A stretch of DNA of 64,000 nt, taken from the NCBI GenBank assembly GCA_002007465.1, contig LNAC01001210.1, positions 124,001 to 188,000 of the forward strand. Reading direction: 5' to 3'. Position numbers and translations under genes: made by a program. The DNA is from Ailurus styani (lineage: Eukaryota > Chordata > Mammalia > Carnivora > Ailuridae). Under the pieces are notes generated by a model, which worked only from the letters and a program-made list of their open reading frames with translations, was not told the DNA's origin and searched no databases. Of this stretch, positions 11,610-23,184 are shown piece by piece; the first letter of the stretch is position 1; the number at the start of each line of letters is the position of its first letter.

Positions 11610-12030
11610 TTTAATCTTTAAAAAAACACTTTTGTCGAGATACAATTTGCATTCCATATGGTTCACATACCATTTGGCTTTTAGTATATTCACAGGGGTG
11701 TGCAACCATCACCACAATCAATTTTAGAACATTTTCACCACTCCAAAAGGAAACCTTGCACTACTTAGTTATCTTCCCCAGAATCCCCCTTCCTCCAGTT
11801 GAGGCAACCAATAATATACCTTCTGTCTCTATGGGTTTGCCTATTCTGGATATTTCATATGAATGGAACTATACAATATGTCGTTCTTAGGGACTGACTT
11901 CTTTAACTTAGCATAGTGTTTTCAACCTTTATCCTTATTGTAGCTATGTTAGTACTTCGTATCTTTGTATTGCCAAATAATATCCCACTGTATGGATGTA
12001 TCATATTTTGTTTTTTCCTAAAAGAATGTT
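11610..12030 (-). repeat. Old L1 3' end
   Basis: The reverse complement of L1 3' UTR and ORF2 end: TGTGCAACCATCACCACAATC, CTATTCTGGATATTTCATATG and the Alu-free 'atatcccactgtatggatgtatc' text. Confidence 0.8.
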
Positions 12031-12199
12031 TCTTTTAGTTCGTGAGTAGAATGAAGACTGTTTGATGCAATGCCAACTTTTTTTTGCCTTTGGTATTTCT
12101 CACTTTCCCTTTTGTCTTACTGTTGGTCTTACTGTTCTAGCCCTTCTTCTAAAATGGTAACCTCTTAATTAGTGTCAGTGCCCTAATTTCTTTGAAAGG

Positions 12200-12402
12200 A
12201 AGAGAATAAACAGTTCTTGAGCACCTGCCCTCTGCAAGGAACTTTATAGTATTTCTCATTTAATCTTCATAACAACCTTACTAGGCAGATTTTCTGAGTA
12301 ATCATCATTTAAAGATGAGGAAACTGAGTTTAGGGAGATTAAGTAACTTGTCCAAGTTTACACCTATGATTTGACAAGAGTTAGAAATGATGATTCCGAA
12401 AT
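12200..12402 (-). repeat. MIR
   Basis: TTGAGCACCTGCCCTCTGCAA, GATGAGGAAACTGAGTTTAGG and TTAAGTAACTTGTCCAAG in minus-strand order. Confidence 0.9.
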
Positions 12403-12419
12403 CTGTTTTTTCAACAACA

Positions 12420-13600
12420 TATGGCTGCTCCCAATCCATTTTAGAATCTCATAATATCCAGTTGAGTAAATAGTGGTTGGTCAAAAATGCTTACTTACTT
12501 GTGTTGAAGTCTTGTTTTTAATATACTCTTACAACATTAAAAAGCCAGAGAGGGACTAATGATCTTTTACTACAAAATAATGATGCCTAAGAACTTACTC
12601 TACACTTCATCTTAGAGTAGACCTCTGTCCCTTGTATCTTTGCCTTTGAATCTATGGTGGTGTTTTAAAAATCACTGTATTTTAGTGGGCCTGACCATAG
12701 TATGTGCTCAATAATATTTGTTGAAAGAATTATCAATCGGTTTGATTGTGGTGGTCTGGAATCCATTAAAATTGAAAACAAGTCTTTAATTCATGGAACT
12801 TGAGGGTAGTTGTTTTTCCAGGGATTGTTTCTGGATCTGCATTTGCAATCAGCATTAACCAAGAGAGCCCTGGAGTCTATAGAGAATGTTCAAGTCTAAT
12901 GGATTAAAATATTCACGTGCAGAAAATAGAGGTCTGGAGGAGCTGAAGCTTGCATGTGAAGAAGGAGCTCTTATATCTTGAGAGTGTTGCTGTCTTAGAG
13001 CTTGCTTGTTTATTCAAAAGGAAAAAAATACAGGGAAAAACTAAAAACAGACAAAAGCTAAATGGACAACTTTTAGTAATTGGATATGAGGAGAGAGTAG
13101 AATTCCTGGGTTCTCTTCCCAGCCTGGCAGCTGATTTCCTCCACTATTTCCAGCCCCTGGCTTTCTCCTCCAGTGATCTCATTTGCTGTACTAGTACATG
13201 AGAGGGCTGTGGTGAGGGGCCTGGAAGTGAGCATTGTGAAACCTTGATGATATTGGTAGGCTGATGAGTTACCACCATGGAGACCAGTGTCATGGTCATC
13301 TTCTGACAGTCTTGGTTTATTGGAAGTTGGAGGACTCTGGAAATAATACACTCTGTGAGTGTAGTTTGAGAAGTATAATTTGGGGGGGGAATGAAGAAAC
13401 AGCCTGGATTTTGTTTTATGCATATATTAACCTTTGATACCTTTTCTAGGGTTTTTAGTCTTAGGAGTATAAGAAATGAAATTAGGAGTATTAGGAAATG
13501 AAAGGATACTCTTTATCTTTTGTTTGTTTCAAAAACTACTTAATGTTTGGGCATTTATAAACTAAAAATAATGATCATGTGCCACTGGGCCAGTCCCATT
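12420..13600. other. No recognised feature, except a short L2-like scrap
   Basis: A short stretch near 12695-12730 (ATGTGCTCAATAATATTTGTT) is the L2/MIR-type end. The 116-codon minus-strand ORF at 13073-13423 overlaps a plus-strand ORF and has no family resemblance. Confidence 0.4.
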
Positions 13601-13609
13601 TCCAGTATA

Positions 13610-14150
13610 CAAAGGCCATTCAGGAACTGGTTGTAAAAGGCTTTCCTTGAGAGGTGAAGTTGAATTGGAGTTTGGGATCAGATTGTGGAAGACAGTCTGA
13701 TCGTAAACTTGAGAGTTAAGTTAAGGGGTTTGGATTTCATCCCTTAGACAATAGAGAATCAAGGAAGGATTGTAACTAGGAAAATTATGTGTGATATTTT
13801 AAGGAGATTTATCTCATGGTTCCTCACAGGACAGAGTAGAAACAGTGGTAGATGCCTAACTACCACTAGTTAGTTGGTGCAGAGGCACCAATGAGAGGCT
13901 AGTGAAGATATCCAGGAGTGAGATGAGAACAGATTACATTAATGAAGCAGTAGTGGGAAAGAAAAAAATAGGGAGTCATTACAAAGGAAAAATTGGCAGG
14001 ACCTAGTAATTGATTTGATATGGGTGGTATCCTTTGCAATTAATTTGAGTTCCAGTTCAAACATGAAAGGGAGAGGGTTTTTCTTTTTTATTTTTTTGAG
14101 ATTCACTGGAATCAAAGAATGCTATAAACTGAGGGATTAATAGCATCAGC
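13610..14150 (+). repeat. Ancient mammalian-wide repeat, family not assigned
   Basis: The text 'ggggtttggatttcat' with 'aggaaggattgtaactagg' and 'agatatccaggagtgagatgagaacag' follows a widespread mammalian repeat with the order 'ttggattttattctaagtg ... gggagtgacatgatct ... gtccaggcgagagatgatgg'. I cannot name the family with certainty. Confidence 0.45.
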
Positions 14151-14189
14151 ATGAGTCAAAATTAATTTTTAATTTTTTTAATTTTAATT

Positions 14190-14378
14190 TTTTAAAGATG
14201 TTATTTATTTGACAGAGAAACAGATAGCAAGAGAGGGAACACAAGCAGGAGGAGTGGGAGAGGGAGAAGCAGGCTTCCCAGTGAGCAGGGAACCCGATGC
14301 AGGATTTGATTCCAGGACCCTGGGATCATGACCTGAGCCAAAGGCAGATGCTTAATGACTGAGCAACCCAGGTGCCCC
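14190..14378 (-). mobile_element. Carnivore SINE, older copy
   Basis: Minus-strand SINEC with head ACTGAGCAACCCAGGTGCCCC and a GA-rich body. The flanks are T/A-rich, which blurs the target duplication. Confidence 0.9.
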
Positions 14379-14770
14379 AATTTTTAAAAAATTAGTGAGT
14401 GCAGACCAGGTTTTTGGCTCTGTGAGTTCAACTGGAAATAATCCCCCTTTCCTTTATTTAGTCATTCATTCATTCAGCCTAATTCCTTTCCCCAAAGGCA
14501 AATAAAGCCAAATTGGATAATTGAGGATCAGGTTAAAAAAATGTTTTCCAAGTAGTAGTACAAGGGCAGAAAACACTTTTGTATTTCAGCCTTTCTTAGA
14601 TATTTATGAAATAGCTGTGTGACAGATAAGTAGGAATCTAATTAACATATAGGGAGAATTTTTTTTTGTCCTGTAGCTAATCTGCACTGTTAAACCAGCC
14701 CTGTTGTGCTATAGTTATATGTTTTTGCTTATAAATAGGTAGCAGGTACGTGACTGGGTGGCCTAGTTCT

Positions 14771-14831
14771 TCTCCTCCTCCTATTGCTACTTCTTCTCTT
14801 CCTCTGCCGCCCTCTCCTCCTCCTCCTCCTT
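14771..14831. repeat. Pyrimidine-rich (TCC/CTT) low-complexity tract
   Basis: Almost only C and T on this strand, with several TCC units at its right end. Potential triplex-forming mirror-like tract. Confidence 0.85.
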
Positions 14832-14844
14832 ATTCTGTGGCTGT

Positions 14845-15092
14845 TTATTACTAATGACTTTTATTAAACACTTAATGAATCAGATGCTGTATCCACGTGA
14901 TACCTACTATTTTAATTAATTTTCATAACCATCTTTTGAGGTGTAGGTAACCTTTTTATTGTGGCACATATGAGGAAACTCAGGCTTAGAGATGTTTAAC
15001 TTTACAAGATTGTACTTTACAAGCTAGTAAGTGGGAGAACTAGGACAGGAACTCAGATCACTTTGACCCCAAAGCTCTATCATATCTAGTAA
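14845..15092 (-). repeat. MIR
   Basis: TTTATTAAACACTTAATGAAT, ATGAGGAAACTCAGGCTTAGA and CAAGCTAGTAAGTGGGAGAAC in minus-strand order. Confidence 0.9.
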
Positions 15093-15284
15093 AATATTTC
15101 CAAGTACATATCCAGCAGATATGTGGGGAGCATCAGTATCAAAGCTAAAAACAAATAGTACAATATTTTTGTAACTCTTAAAGAAAAGTCTGATTACAGG
15201 GGCAAGGAATTATTTACAAAATTTTTGACACCAGTTTTCTAGGTGCCTATTACATTGCTACATACTGAGCACATTTTAATAAAT

Positions 15285-16912
15285 CAGTGATTAATAATAA
15301 TGAGTCACTATTTGCTCAGGTAGGATTTTATTTAATTATGGCAAAAAAACATAACCTAAAATTGACTACCTTAGAACTAATATATGAACTCAGTAAAGTT
15401 GCAGGATACAAAATCAACAAATTGGTTGTATTTCTATATACTAACAATGAAGTGTCCAAAAGGAAATCAAGAAAATCCACTTACAATAGCATTAAAGAAA
15501 ATAAAATACTTAGGAATAAAGTTAAATAAAAAGGTGAAAGACTGAAAAATACAAAACATTGGTGAAAGAAATTAAAGAACACACAAATAAGTGGGAAGAC
15601 ATCATGTGTTCATGGACGCAAGCATACATAGTGAACTGATCTTCAATAGGGGTGCCAAGAATACACAGTGGGGAAAGGCCAGTCTCTTTAACAAGTGTAC
15701 TGGGAAAACTAGATATCCACCGGATATCCATATGCAAAAGGATAAAATGGGATCTGTATCTTATATTATGCACAAAATCAAGTCAAAATGGGTTAGAGAC
15801 TAAATATAAGACCCGAAACTGTAAAACTTCTAGAAGAAAACATAGGGAGAATGCTTCATTATGTTGGTCTTGGCAATGATTTCTTAGAAATGACACCAAA
15901 AGCATAGGCAACAAAAACAAAAAAAGGCAAGAAGGGACTACATGAAACCATAAGTTTCTTCAGAGCAAAGGAGACAACAGAGTAAAGAGGCATCTTATGG
16001 AATGGGAGAAAATATTTGTAAACCAAATATCTGATAAGGGGTTAATATCCAAAATGTATAAGGAACTACTTCAACTCAATAGCACAAACAAAAAACCAAA
16101 ATGAAACGAAATAACCTGATTAAAACTGGGCCAAAGACTTGAATAGATATTTTCCTACAGAAGACATACAAATGGCCAGAAGATATACAGATAGATATAA
16201 TTGGGTATATGAAAAGATTCTTGACATTACTAATAATCAGGGAAATGCCAATCAAAACCGTAATGAGATATCCCTCGTACCCTTTAGAATGGCTATTATC
16301 AAAGAAACAAAAGATAACAAATGTTAGTGAGGACGGAGAAAAATTGGAACTCTTGCACATAGCTGGTGGGAATGTAAAATGCTCTAGCTACTATGGAAAA
16401 CAATATAGAGGTTCCTCAAAAAATTAAAAACAAATACCATATGATCCAGCAATACTACTTCTGGGTATATATCCAAAAAAAATTGAAATCAGGTCTCAAA
16501 GATACTTGCATTCCTGTGTTCATTGTAGCATCATTCACAGTAGCAAAGATAAAAAAAGAAAGAAATCCTGCTATATGTGATAACACGTTATGAATCTTGA
16601 GGACATTATGCTGAGTGAAATAAACCAGTGACAGAATGACAAGCACTGTATGATCCCACTTACATGAAGTATCTAAAATACTCAAACATAGAAGCAGAAC
16701 ACAATGGTGGTTGCCAGGGATTCAGGGGTAGGAGACTGAAGGAGTTGCTGTTCAGTGGGTATAAAATTTGAGTTATGTAAGATGATAAAGTTCTAGAGAC
16801 CTACTGTACAACATTGTATAGCATCTGGTGCTGTAACAATACTGTATTGTACACTTAAAATTTTAAGAGGGTTGATATCATGTTGTGTTTTACCACAATA
16901 AAAAAATATTTC
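15285..16912 (+). mobile_element. Old plus-strand L1 (ORF2 C-terminal half and 3' end)
   Basis: It enters ORF2 in the region after the reverse transcriptase core (GTTGCAGGATACAAAATCAAC) and runs colinearly through GGTGGGAATGTAAAATGC and CTTCTGGGTATATATCC to an A-rich tail. Stops in every frame mark it as dead. A SINE sits in its tail. Confidence 0.92.
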
Positions 16913-17112
16913 GGGTGCCTGGGTGGCTCAGTGGGTTAAAGCCTCTGCTTTCAGCTCAGGTCATGATCTCAGCATCCTGGGATCGAGGCCCGCATAGGGC
17001 TCTCTGCTCAGCGGGGAGCCTGCTTCCTCCTCTCCCTGTCTCTCTGCCTGCCTCTCTGCCTACTTGTAATCTCTCTCTCTCTGTGTCAAATAAATAAATA
17101 AATAAAATCTTT
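16913..17112 (+). mobile_element. Carnivore SINE inserted in the A-tail of an L1
   Basis: Plus-strand SINEC starting GGGTGCCTGGGTGGCTCAGT with an AAAT-repeat tail. Target duplication AAAAAAATATTTC at 16900-16912 and 17113-17125. The left copy is the end of the L1 at 15285-16912. Confidence 0.95.
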
Positions 17113-17400
17113 AAAAAAATATTTCTATCATAACAATAGTATAAAACCCTCAAGTTTATTATATGAATATAGTAAGGTTTGAAAGGGCTCTCTGTGACTA
17201 CTTTTGGCATCCTAAATTACTTGTAAACTCTATGAAAATGGAATCCCTGTCTTTTATTTCTTCCATACCTCATGCTTTTAAAATGGTGAAGGACCACACA
17301 GTGCATAGTTAATACTTGATTAATGGATAGATTTACTAATTATGAGGAGAGTAAGGATTTCAAACTGATGGAAACTGATTTTTTATGTGATTATCTTTTT

Positions 17401-17596
17401 TTAAAAGATTTTATTTATTTATTTGACAGAGAGAGAGAGAGAGAGAGAGAGATCACAAGTAGGCGGAGAGGCAGACAGAGGAGGAAGCAGGCTCCCTGCT
17501 GAGCAGAGAGCCCGATCCGGAACTCAATCCCAGGACCCTGAGATCACAACTTGAGCCAAAGGCAGAGGCTTAACCCACTGAGCCACCCAGGCGCCC
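17401..17596 (-). mobile_element. Carnivore SINE, first of a three-SINE stack
   Basis: A minus-strand young-type SINEC with a (GA)n body. The motif GATTATCTTTTT occurs just before it (17389-17400) and just after it (17600-17611) and forms its target duplication. Confidence 0.95.
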
Positions 17597-17611
17597 TATG
17601 ATTATCTTTTT

Positions 17612-17835
17612 CTAAAATATTTTATTTTATTTATTTTAGAGAGAGAGTATGTGTGTGTGAGTGGGAGGGACAGAGGGGAGGGAGAGGAAGAGGGAAAGAG
17701 GGAAAGAATCCCAAGCAGACTCCATGCTGAGCATGGAGCCCAGCGTGGGGCTCAACCTCATGACCTTGAGATCATGACCTGAGCTGAAACCAAGAGTCAG
17801 ATGCTTAACCAACTGAGCCACCCAGGCACACCTAT
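17612..17835 (-). mobile_element. Carnivore SINE, second of the stack (older subtype)
   Basis: Minus-strand SINEC of the GAATCCCAAGCAGACTCC type. GATTATCTTTTT is again on both sides (17600-17611 and 17838-17849). Confidence 0.9.
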
Positions 17836-17849
17836 AAGATTATCTTTTT

Positions 17850-17957
17850 AAGTTATATTTATTTAAGTAATCTCTATACCTAATGTGGGGCTTGAACTCA
17901 TGACCCCGAGATCAAGAGTCCCATGCTCTTCTGAATGAGCCAGCCAGGTGCTCTGGA
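17850..17957 (-). mobile_element. Short tRNA-like SINE fragment, third of the stack
   Basis: A short minus-strand copy, AAGTAATCTCTATACC through TGAGCCAGCCAGGTGC, lacking the GA-rich body. It resembles the short carnivore tRNA-Lys-derived subtype. Confidence 0.75.
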
Positions 17958-17969
17958 AACTAATATTTT

Positions 17970-18158
17970 TAAACATTTACTTGTGCCAGACACTGTGCTA
18001 AATGTTTATTATAGTTTGTTTTATCTAAATATTTACCAAACCCTGAGAGAAATTTATCACTACTCCCTTTTAATGATGAAGCATTTGAGATTCAAAAATA
18101 GTGAATTGTGTGAGATGGTTTGGTTAGTAAAATTTGAAACCAGGTCTTTGTTGTTGTT
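17970..18158 (-). repeat. MIR
   Basis: TTTACTTGTGCCAGACACTGT, then AATGATGAAGCATTTGAGATT and AATTTGAAACCAGGTCT, in minus-strand order. Confidence 0.8.
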
Positions 18159-18162
18159 GATT

Positions 18163-18262
18163 TTTTAAATTAATTTTTTTATTGTGTTATGTTAGTCACT
18201 GTAAGATACATCATTAGTTTTTGATGAAGTGTTCCAAGATTCATTGTTATTGTATTTTACGT
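18163..18262 (-). repeat. Carnivore L1 3' end fragment
   Basis: TGTTATGTTAGTCACTGTAAG and CATTAGTTTTTGATGAAGTG are the reversed L1 3' UTR seen in carnivores. Confidence 0.75.
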
Positions 18263-18449
18263 ACTCCAGGAACCTGTCTTTTTAGCTAGTAAAAATTATT
18301 GTGACCTTGGGAAAATATTACCATGTTAACCACTTTTAAATGTACAGTTCAATAGTATTATGCCCAGGTAGTTTTGAGTTTATTAAAGGTAGTCATCCTT
18401 TCTGTGTTCTTCACCTTGGGCAGATTCACGTTTTACATTAGTAATTCTA

Positions 18450-18682
18450 TATTACATTTACCTGGTATATTATTGTTTACTAAGCACGTGGCATACAGAT
18501 GTCATTTAATCTTCAGACAACCATGTCAGGGGGCACTCATAATTTTTTTCAGAAAAGGAAAAATAAGACTTAGAAATTACTTGGCTTGCTAAAGTTCACA
18601 CAGCTATTAAATGGGTCAGAGTTGGAACTTGAACTTGGTACTTTGAACTCCATGTTTGGTGCTCTTCCTACTGTAACCTATT
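18450..18682 (-). repeat. MIR
   Basis: ATTGTTTACTAAGCACGTGGC, CTAAAGTTCACACAGCTATTA and GGTCAGAGTTGGAACTTGAAC in minus-strand order. Confidence 0.85.
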
Positions 18683-19062
18683 AAAGTTAGTAGAGCATTC
18701 TCCCAAGAGTTGGAGCAAAGGCAGTTTGTTAGTACTGGTGAGTCAGAGATGAATAATATCATGCTTGCTTTTAAGGAGCTCTTCTTGCATGAGGGACAGG
18801 TGTGCACGTAATGCATATGAAATAGAATGTTACTGTTATTCAGGAGAGTTGTACGAATTCTGGTGTTAGCAAGGAAACATGAAAAACAAAGTCATCCTTA
18901 GCCAGAATAGATTTTCGTCTCTTCTTATGTATCAATAGGATAGTATTTCTCTAACTGGGAATCCAAAGACTTTTGGAACATTGTGTGTATCTGTCAGTGT
19001 CTTCTTAGGTATCCAGGAATTCTTTACTAGAATTTAAAAATGTTATGTCTCATCTTTATTTT

Positions 19063-19172
19063 ATTATGTTCAGTTAGCCAACATATCATTAGTTTTTGAT
19101 GTAGTGTTCAATGATTCATTAGTTGTGTATAACACCCAGTGCTCTTCACAACACGTGCCCCCCTTAATCTTA
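19063..19172 (-). repeat. Carnivore L1 3' end fragment
   Basis: CAGTTAGCCAACATATCATTA, TGATGTAGTGTTCAATGATTC and ACACCCAGTGCTCTTCACAAC are the reversed L1 3' end. Confidence 0.85.
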
Positions 19173-19467
19173 ATGATAATCTAATAGGTATGTGGATTGG
19201 GATATGTTCTAATTCATCTGGATGAATATGTCTGCCATAGGATTTTAGTATCTGTGTTCATTGGTCTTTAGGATTGTGTTCGTGTCAAGACATAACAACT
19301 TTTAATTGTCTCAGATTTGTGGGGAAAGAGAAGTGGCAAACTAAATGCATAAATAATGTAAAGAGCTCAAAATCATGTCAGGGAGGGCTCTAGGAACAAA
19401 AATTGAGAAATAGTTCCAATAGGTAAAAGTCATGGAAATGATCCATAGGGCATATACCAGATTCAGT

Positions 19468-19490
19468 ATGATGATGATGATGATGATGAC
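19468..19490. repeat. (GAT)n microsatellite
   Basis: Seven to eight ATG/GAT units immediately left of a MIR. Confidence 0.85.
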
Positions 19491-19504
19491 AGTGACAAGG
19501 ATGA

Positions 19505-19660
19505 CAATACTGATTATGGTAACAGTTAATATTTTGGGGTACTTATTATGTACCAGGTATTGTACACTTTTCAGGTATTGGCTCATTAACTTATAACTCT
19601 ATGAGCTAAGAGTTTTTATTTCTGTATGTTCTATATGAGGAAACTGAGGCATATCTTGTG
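19505..19660 (-). repeat. MIR
   Basis: GTACTTATTATGTACCAGGTA and ATATGAGGAAACTGAGGCATA in minus-strand order. Confidence 0.85.
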
Positions 19661-20045
19661 CCATAAATCTTAACTATAATCAAGTCATGAATGTTGATTT
19701 GGTATTTCAATGAAATGACACCATCCATCATGTTAAATCGATGGCAGTAATTTAAATTTTATGAATTTTTTGGTTTGTTTGTATTTAATTTATAAATTTG
19801 TTTTTGGTAGTTGCTTAAAAATTATAGGTGAAAGCTAATTTTTATGTTATTAAATATTTACATAACATGATGAAATAATTTACTTTAATTTTGGGGTGAT
19901 CTGTGAGAATTTCTTTTTTCCCTCTTTGTCTTTAAAAGGAGAGCTATACTTGAAGGACACTGCCAGGGAACATTGTAGATGTTCTACTTTGTTTTGTTGC
20001 TTTCTGTCACAGCAGCATGTCATTCTCTGGGTGTAGGGATTAAAA

Positions 20046-20281
20046 TAGTGGACTCCCAACTTTTTGACAGTGTACTTCTGTTAATAAAAACTTTTGAGCA
20101 CACCCATGAATTTTGCTTGTGAATGTATTTATTTATAAATTATTTATATTATTGCATTAATTATAACACTAATGCATGTCCATGAAATAGAAATTATAAC
20201 AGATTAAAGTGATACATAGATGTTACATTATTTTCTCCTCATTTCTCTGGTGTAAACATAACCATTTTGGAGATCACTGGT
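20046..20281. mobile_element. hAT-type nonautonomous DNA transposon
   Basis: The left end (AGTGGACTCCCAACTTTTTG) and right end (TTTTGGAGATCACTGG) are inverted relatives. The interior is AT-rich with CTAATGCATGTCCATGAAAT. Family name uncertain. Confidence 0.55.
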
Positions 20282-20283
20282 AT

Positions 20284-20390
20284 AGAAGACAGAGTGTTAG
20301 ATTCTGAAGATTAGGTTCTATTCTTGGCTCTGTTGCCTTGACCCAATAATTGACTATCTCTGGGTCTCTCTTCTTCGAAGTTGAACTTTA
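20284..20390 (+). repeat. MIR fragment
   Basis: GTGTTAGATTCTGAAGATTAG followed by CTTGGCTCTGTTGCCTTGACC and CTATCTCTGGGTCTCTCTTC follow plus-strand MIR. Confidence 0.65.
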
Positions 20391-20424
20391 TAGGTTATTT
20401 TTTCCTGTAAACAAGTCATAATTT

Positions 20425-20620
20425 GGGGCACCTGGGTGGCTCAGTCAAGCATCCACCTTTGGCTCAGGTCATGATTCCAGGGTCCTGGGGTCAAGCCGCA
20501 CATCGGGCTCCCTGCTCAGCAGGGAGCCTGGTTCTCCCTCTTCCTCTGCCTGCCACTCCTCTTGCTTGTGTTCTGTCTCTCTCTCTGTCAGATAAAATAA
20601 AGAAAATCTTTAAAAAAAAA
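20425..20620 (+). mobile_element. Carnivore SINE
   Basis: Plus-strand copy beginning GGGGCACCTGGGTGGCTCAG and ending in an A-tail, flanked by an imperfect duplication (about CAAGTCATAATTT / CAAGTTGTAATTT). Confidence 0.95.
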
Positions 20621-21011
20621 CCAAGTTGTAATTTTGTTCTTACAATACAATTAGTCTACACTTGTAGGTAATAACTGGCGTACATGCTAATTGTAGAAGT
20701 CAGGACATTTGAAATAATTCTTGCCAACATTACCCACACTTTATTTGTGATGGGTTAGCTCCTTAACCTTTTTTTTAGCAAAGGATGTCCCAGTGATACT
20801 GAATATCTATAAAGTATAACTTGTCAAATACATTTGTGAAACATTAGGTTAAATTAATTTTTAGGAGCTTTTAGTATACTAACATGCAGTGTGAATCCCC
20901 AAAAGATGGATAAAGTATGTATTTCATGAGATCAGTGTTCCATAGAACATGCTTTGAGAAACCATGGGTCTGAGGGTTTTTTTGTTTTGTTTTGTTTTTG
21001 TATCAGTGTGA

Positions 21012-21120
21012 TAGAGCAGTGAGGGACATTGGCTTTAGAGTCAGGCAGACCTACATTTGAACTCTAGCTGTATGATCTTGGACAAGTCATTTGGTCTTGC
21101 TAGGTCTTAGTTTTTTTTTT
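21012..21120 (+). repeat. MIR, left part (interrupted)
   Basis: TTAGAGTCAGGCAGACCTACA, GACAAGTCATTTGGTCTTGC. The 3' part appears at 21390-21480. Confidence 0.88.
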
Positions 21121-21134
21121 AAATCTGTTTGACA

Positions 21135-21362
21135 ACAGAAATAATGGCTAACATTTTTTGAGCACTTCATTTAATCTTCACAGAAATTCTGTGAAATAGA
21201 TGCTCTCATTCTTTTTATGGATGTGGCAGCTAAGGAATGAAGACATTATGCAACTTCTCTAAGGTTATTCAGCTTAGAGGTGGTGAAGTAAAAAAAAAGT
21301 CTAACTCAGGCGGTTTGATTCTAGAACCTGTACTTTTAATTATTACTCCATACTGCCACCCT
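21135..21362 (-). repeat. MIR nested in another MIR
   Basis: TTTTTTGAGCACTTCATTTAA, GGCAGCTAAGGAATGAAGACA and TTATTCAGCTTAGAGGTGGTG in minus-strand order. Confidence 0.85.
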
Positions 21363-21389
21363 GTGTTATTGTGGAATGAAATGTTATAT

Positions 21390-21482
21390 ATGTGTCATAA
21401 AATGGTAGGTTAAATGATACGATATTAAAGTGTTAACACAGTGCCCAAAGCCTAGTAGATACTTAACAAATTATACTTACTC
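21390..21482 (+). repeat. MIR, right part
   Basis: TAAATGATACGATATTAAAGT and CACAGTGCCCAAAGCCTAGTA are the plus-strand MIR 3' part, completing 21012-21120. Confidence 0.75.
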
Positions 21483-21689
21483 TCTTCATGTAGAGGAGTC
21501 ATTACGTGATTGCCCTGTGAAGGTGATCTCTGGCAGGAAAAACTCTGTACCAAATGAAGTTAGAAAAACTACATAGGGAGGCAGGCAATGGGGGAGATTC
21601 ATGTATGGTAACAGAAACATTTGTCTAGGCTAGTTCTCAGAAGGTTAAAAGGACTCTGCTTCCTAAGCTGGCCAGAATATCTCTTGGGT

Positions 21690-22370
21690 CCCCTGTGAAT
21701 AAGAGAAGAAGAACTCCCATCAGGCTGTGTGGTCGATGAATTCACAGGAGAGCAAGAGCACTCTAGGATATTTCAGGGGTCTCCTATCTCAGAAAGGACC
21801 CATATGAGATGCACTGTTTCCTTCAGAGCCACAGAGTTTATTGAGAAGATTATGTTCTATGTAGGCAGATATAAACAAACAGGCAAACAAAACAATAGAG
21901 AAATACCGTGCTTGACATGGAATTGTACTGTACAGTCAGGTTCTCAGGACACTAATTTTGGTACGTCCCAACTTAGAGTTAAGCTGCAGTCTTCATGGGG
22001 GTCTGATGTCATTTTGTGTATAGCCTCCACTATGCAATCATCAGACTTTGCAGCAGAGAGCACTTTATTAGAATTTCCACCCAATGACAAAACCACTTAA
22101 GTGGGTTCATGCTGTTTAATGAGGCTGTCTCCTGTCCTGCCATTCATGGGGTCCTTTTCTCCCCAATTGTCTACTCTGACATGCGGAAAAGGAAAGAAAG
22201 ATAGGTGTCTCTGCCTTTTGGGGGAAATGTGGGATCTTCCATTTAAACTTGCTCTCATGTGTGTTTTACTTTCTTGGCCTGTTTATATAAATATAAGAAG
22301 CCAGAAGCCAGTAAAAATAAAAATCATGAAGCTATCCATGAGACATGGCAGAAGTAGCCTTGTTGAGTGA
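21690..22370 (-). repeat. Possible old LTR-like repeat, unassigned
   Basis: On the minus strand an AATAAA with CTCTGTGGCT follows (at about 21832-21843) and a TATA-like TATATTTATATAAAC lies upstream (22280-22294). No recognisable primer-binding site, flanking duplication or viral gene is present. ORFs at 21729-22100 and 22101-22370 have no family resemblance. This could equally be unique sequence. Confidence 0.25.
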
Positions 22371-22374
22371 TAAA

Positions 22375-23180
22375 CAAGCTCAGCTGCAGAAAGATCTGTG
22401 GTCTGATAGTCATTACTGAAAAACTCCAATTGGATGGACAGTTTGTCCAGATGATTTAATTAATTTTAAGAGTTCTCTATCCTCTTAGAAATATACCATT
22501 CCAGATTGGCTGAAAACATGTTTACTCTGAACATTCATCAGTAATTCTGGGTCAGCCACCCCACAGCTTGGTTTGCTTTGGTGCCAGCTGCATGTGGCAG
22601 AAAAGTTAATTAAATGTCTCTTGTGTTAAAAGGGGGAAAAGTCATGTGGGAGAACAGGACTCTTGCAGAGAGAAGGAAGTGTTGAGTTTCCAGTTTTCCT
22701 CAGAATTGGGAAGCAGTGAACACAGACTAGTCCATATGAATCCATAAGGAATTTAGGGTCTTTTTCCAAGAATAGCTTCTCATCTCTACAAATGAATTTT
22801 CCGTTTTGATATTCTAGAAATATTTAAATAAATTATTTCACTTCTCTCTTTTTTCTCTATTCCAGATTTATCCTGCCTTTCAAGTTCTATTTGTGTGCTA
22901 TCTTCCTTTACTCCCAATCTTTCTTTTATTGCAGGGCTTTATTAAGCCTTCTCTTATCTGAAGTGCTAAAACACTAGGGAGGTAATAATCGTGCTCTTTT
23001 CCAATATATTGTACAATATGCTGGTATTTTAAGTGTGTTAGTAGTTCTCTCAGTTGAGTTTAGATTAGGAATTACCTTGTGAGTAGGTAGAATAAATGAC
23101 AGCCTTTGCAAATGATTTTGAAAAGAAGTTTCCTCTTCTTCCACCTCCTCCCTAGTACCCCCCTTTTTGATCTCCATTAT
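22375..23180. other. No recognised feature
   Basis: Unique DNA with a pyrimidine-rich patch near 22840-22930. Confidence 0.4.
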
Positions 23181-23184
23181 TTAG

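Noticed and set aside
13073..13423. 116-codon minus-strand ORF
   Set aside because: It overlaps an opposing ORF, has no splice context and no recognisable domain.
17041..17112. tRNA gene within SINE heads
   Set aside because: The A- and B-box-like sequences belong to tRNA-derived SINEs. No complete cloverleaf with acceptor stem is present at any copy.
21729..22100. 123-codon ORF as a retroviral gene remnant
   Set aside because: It shows no gag, pol or env motif. At most it lies in a doubtful LTR-like block.
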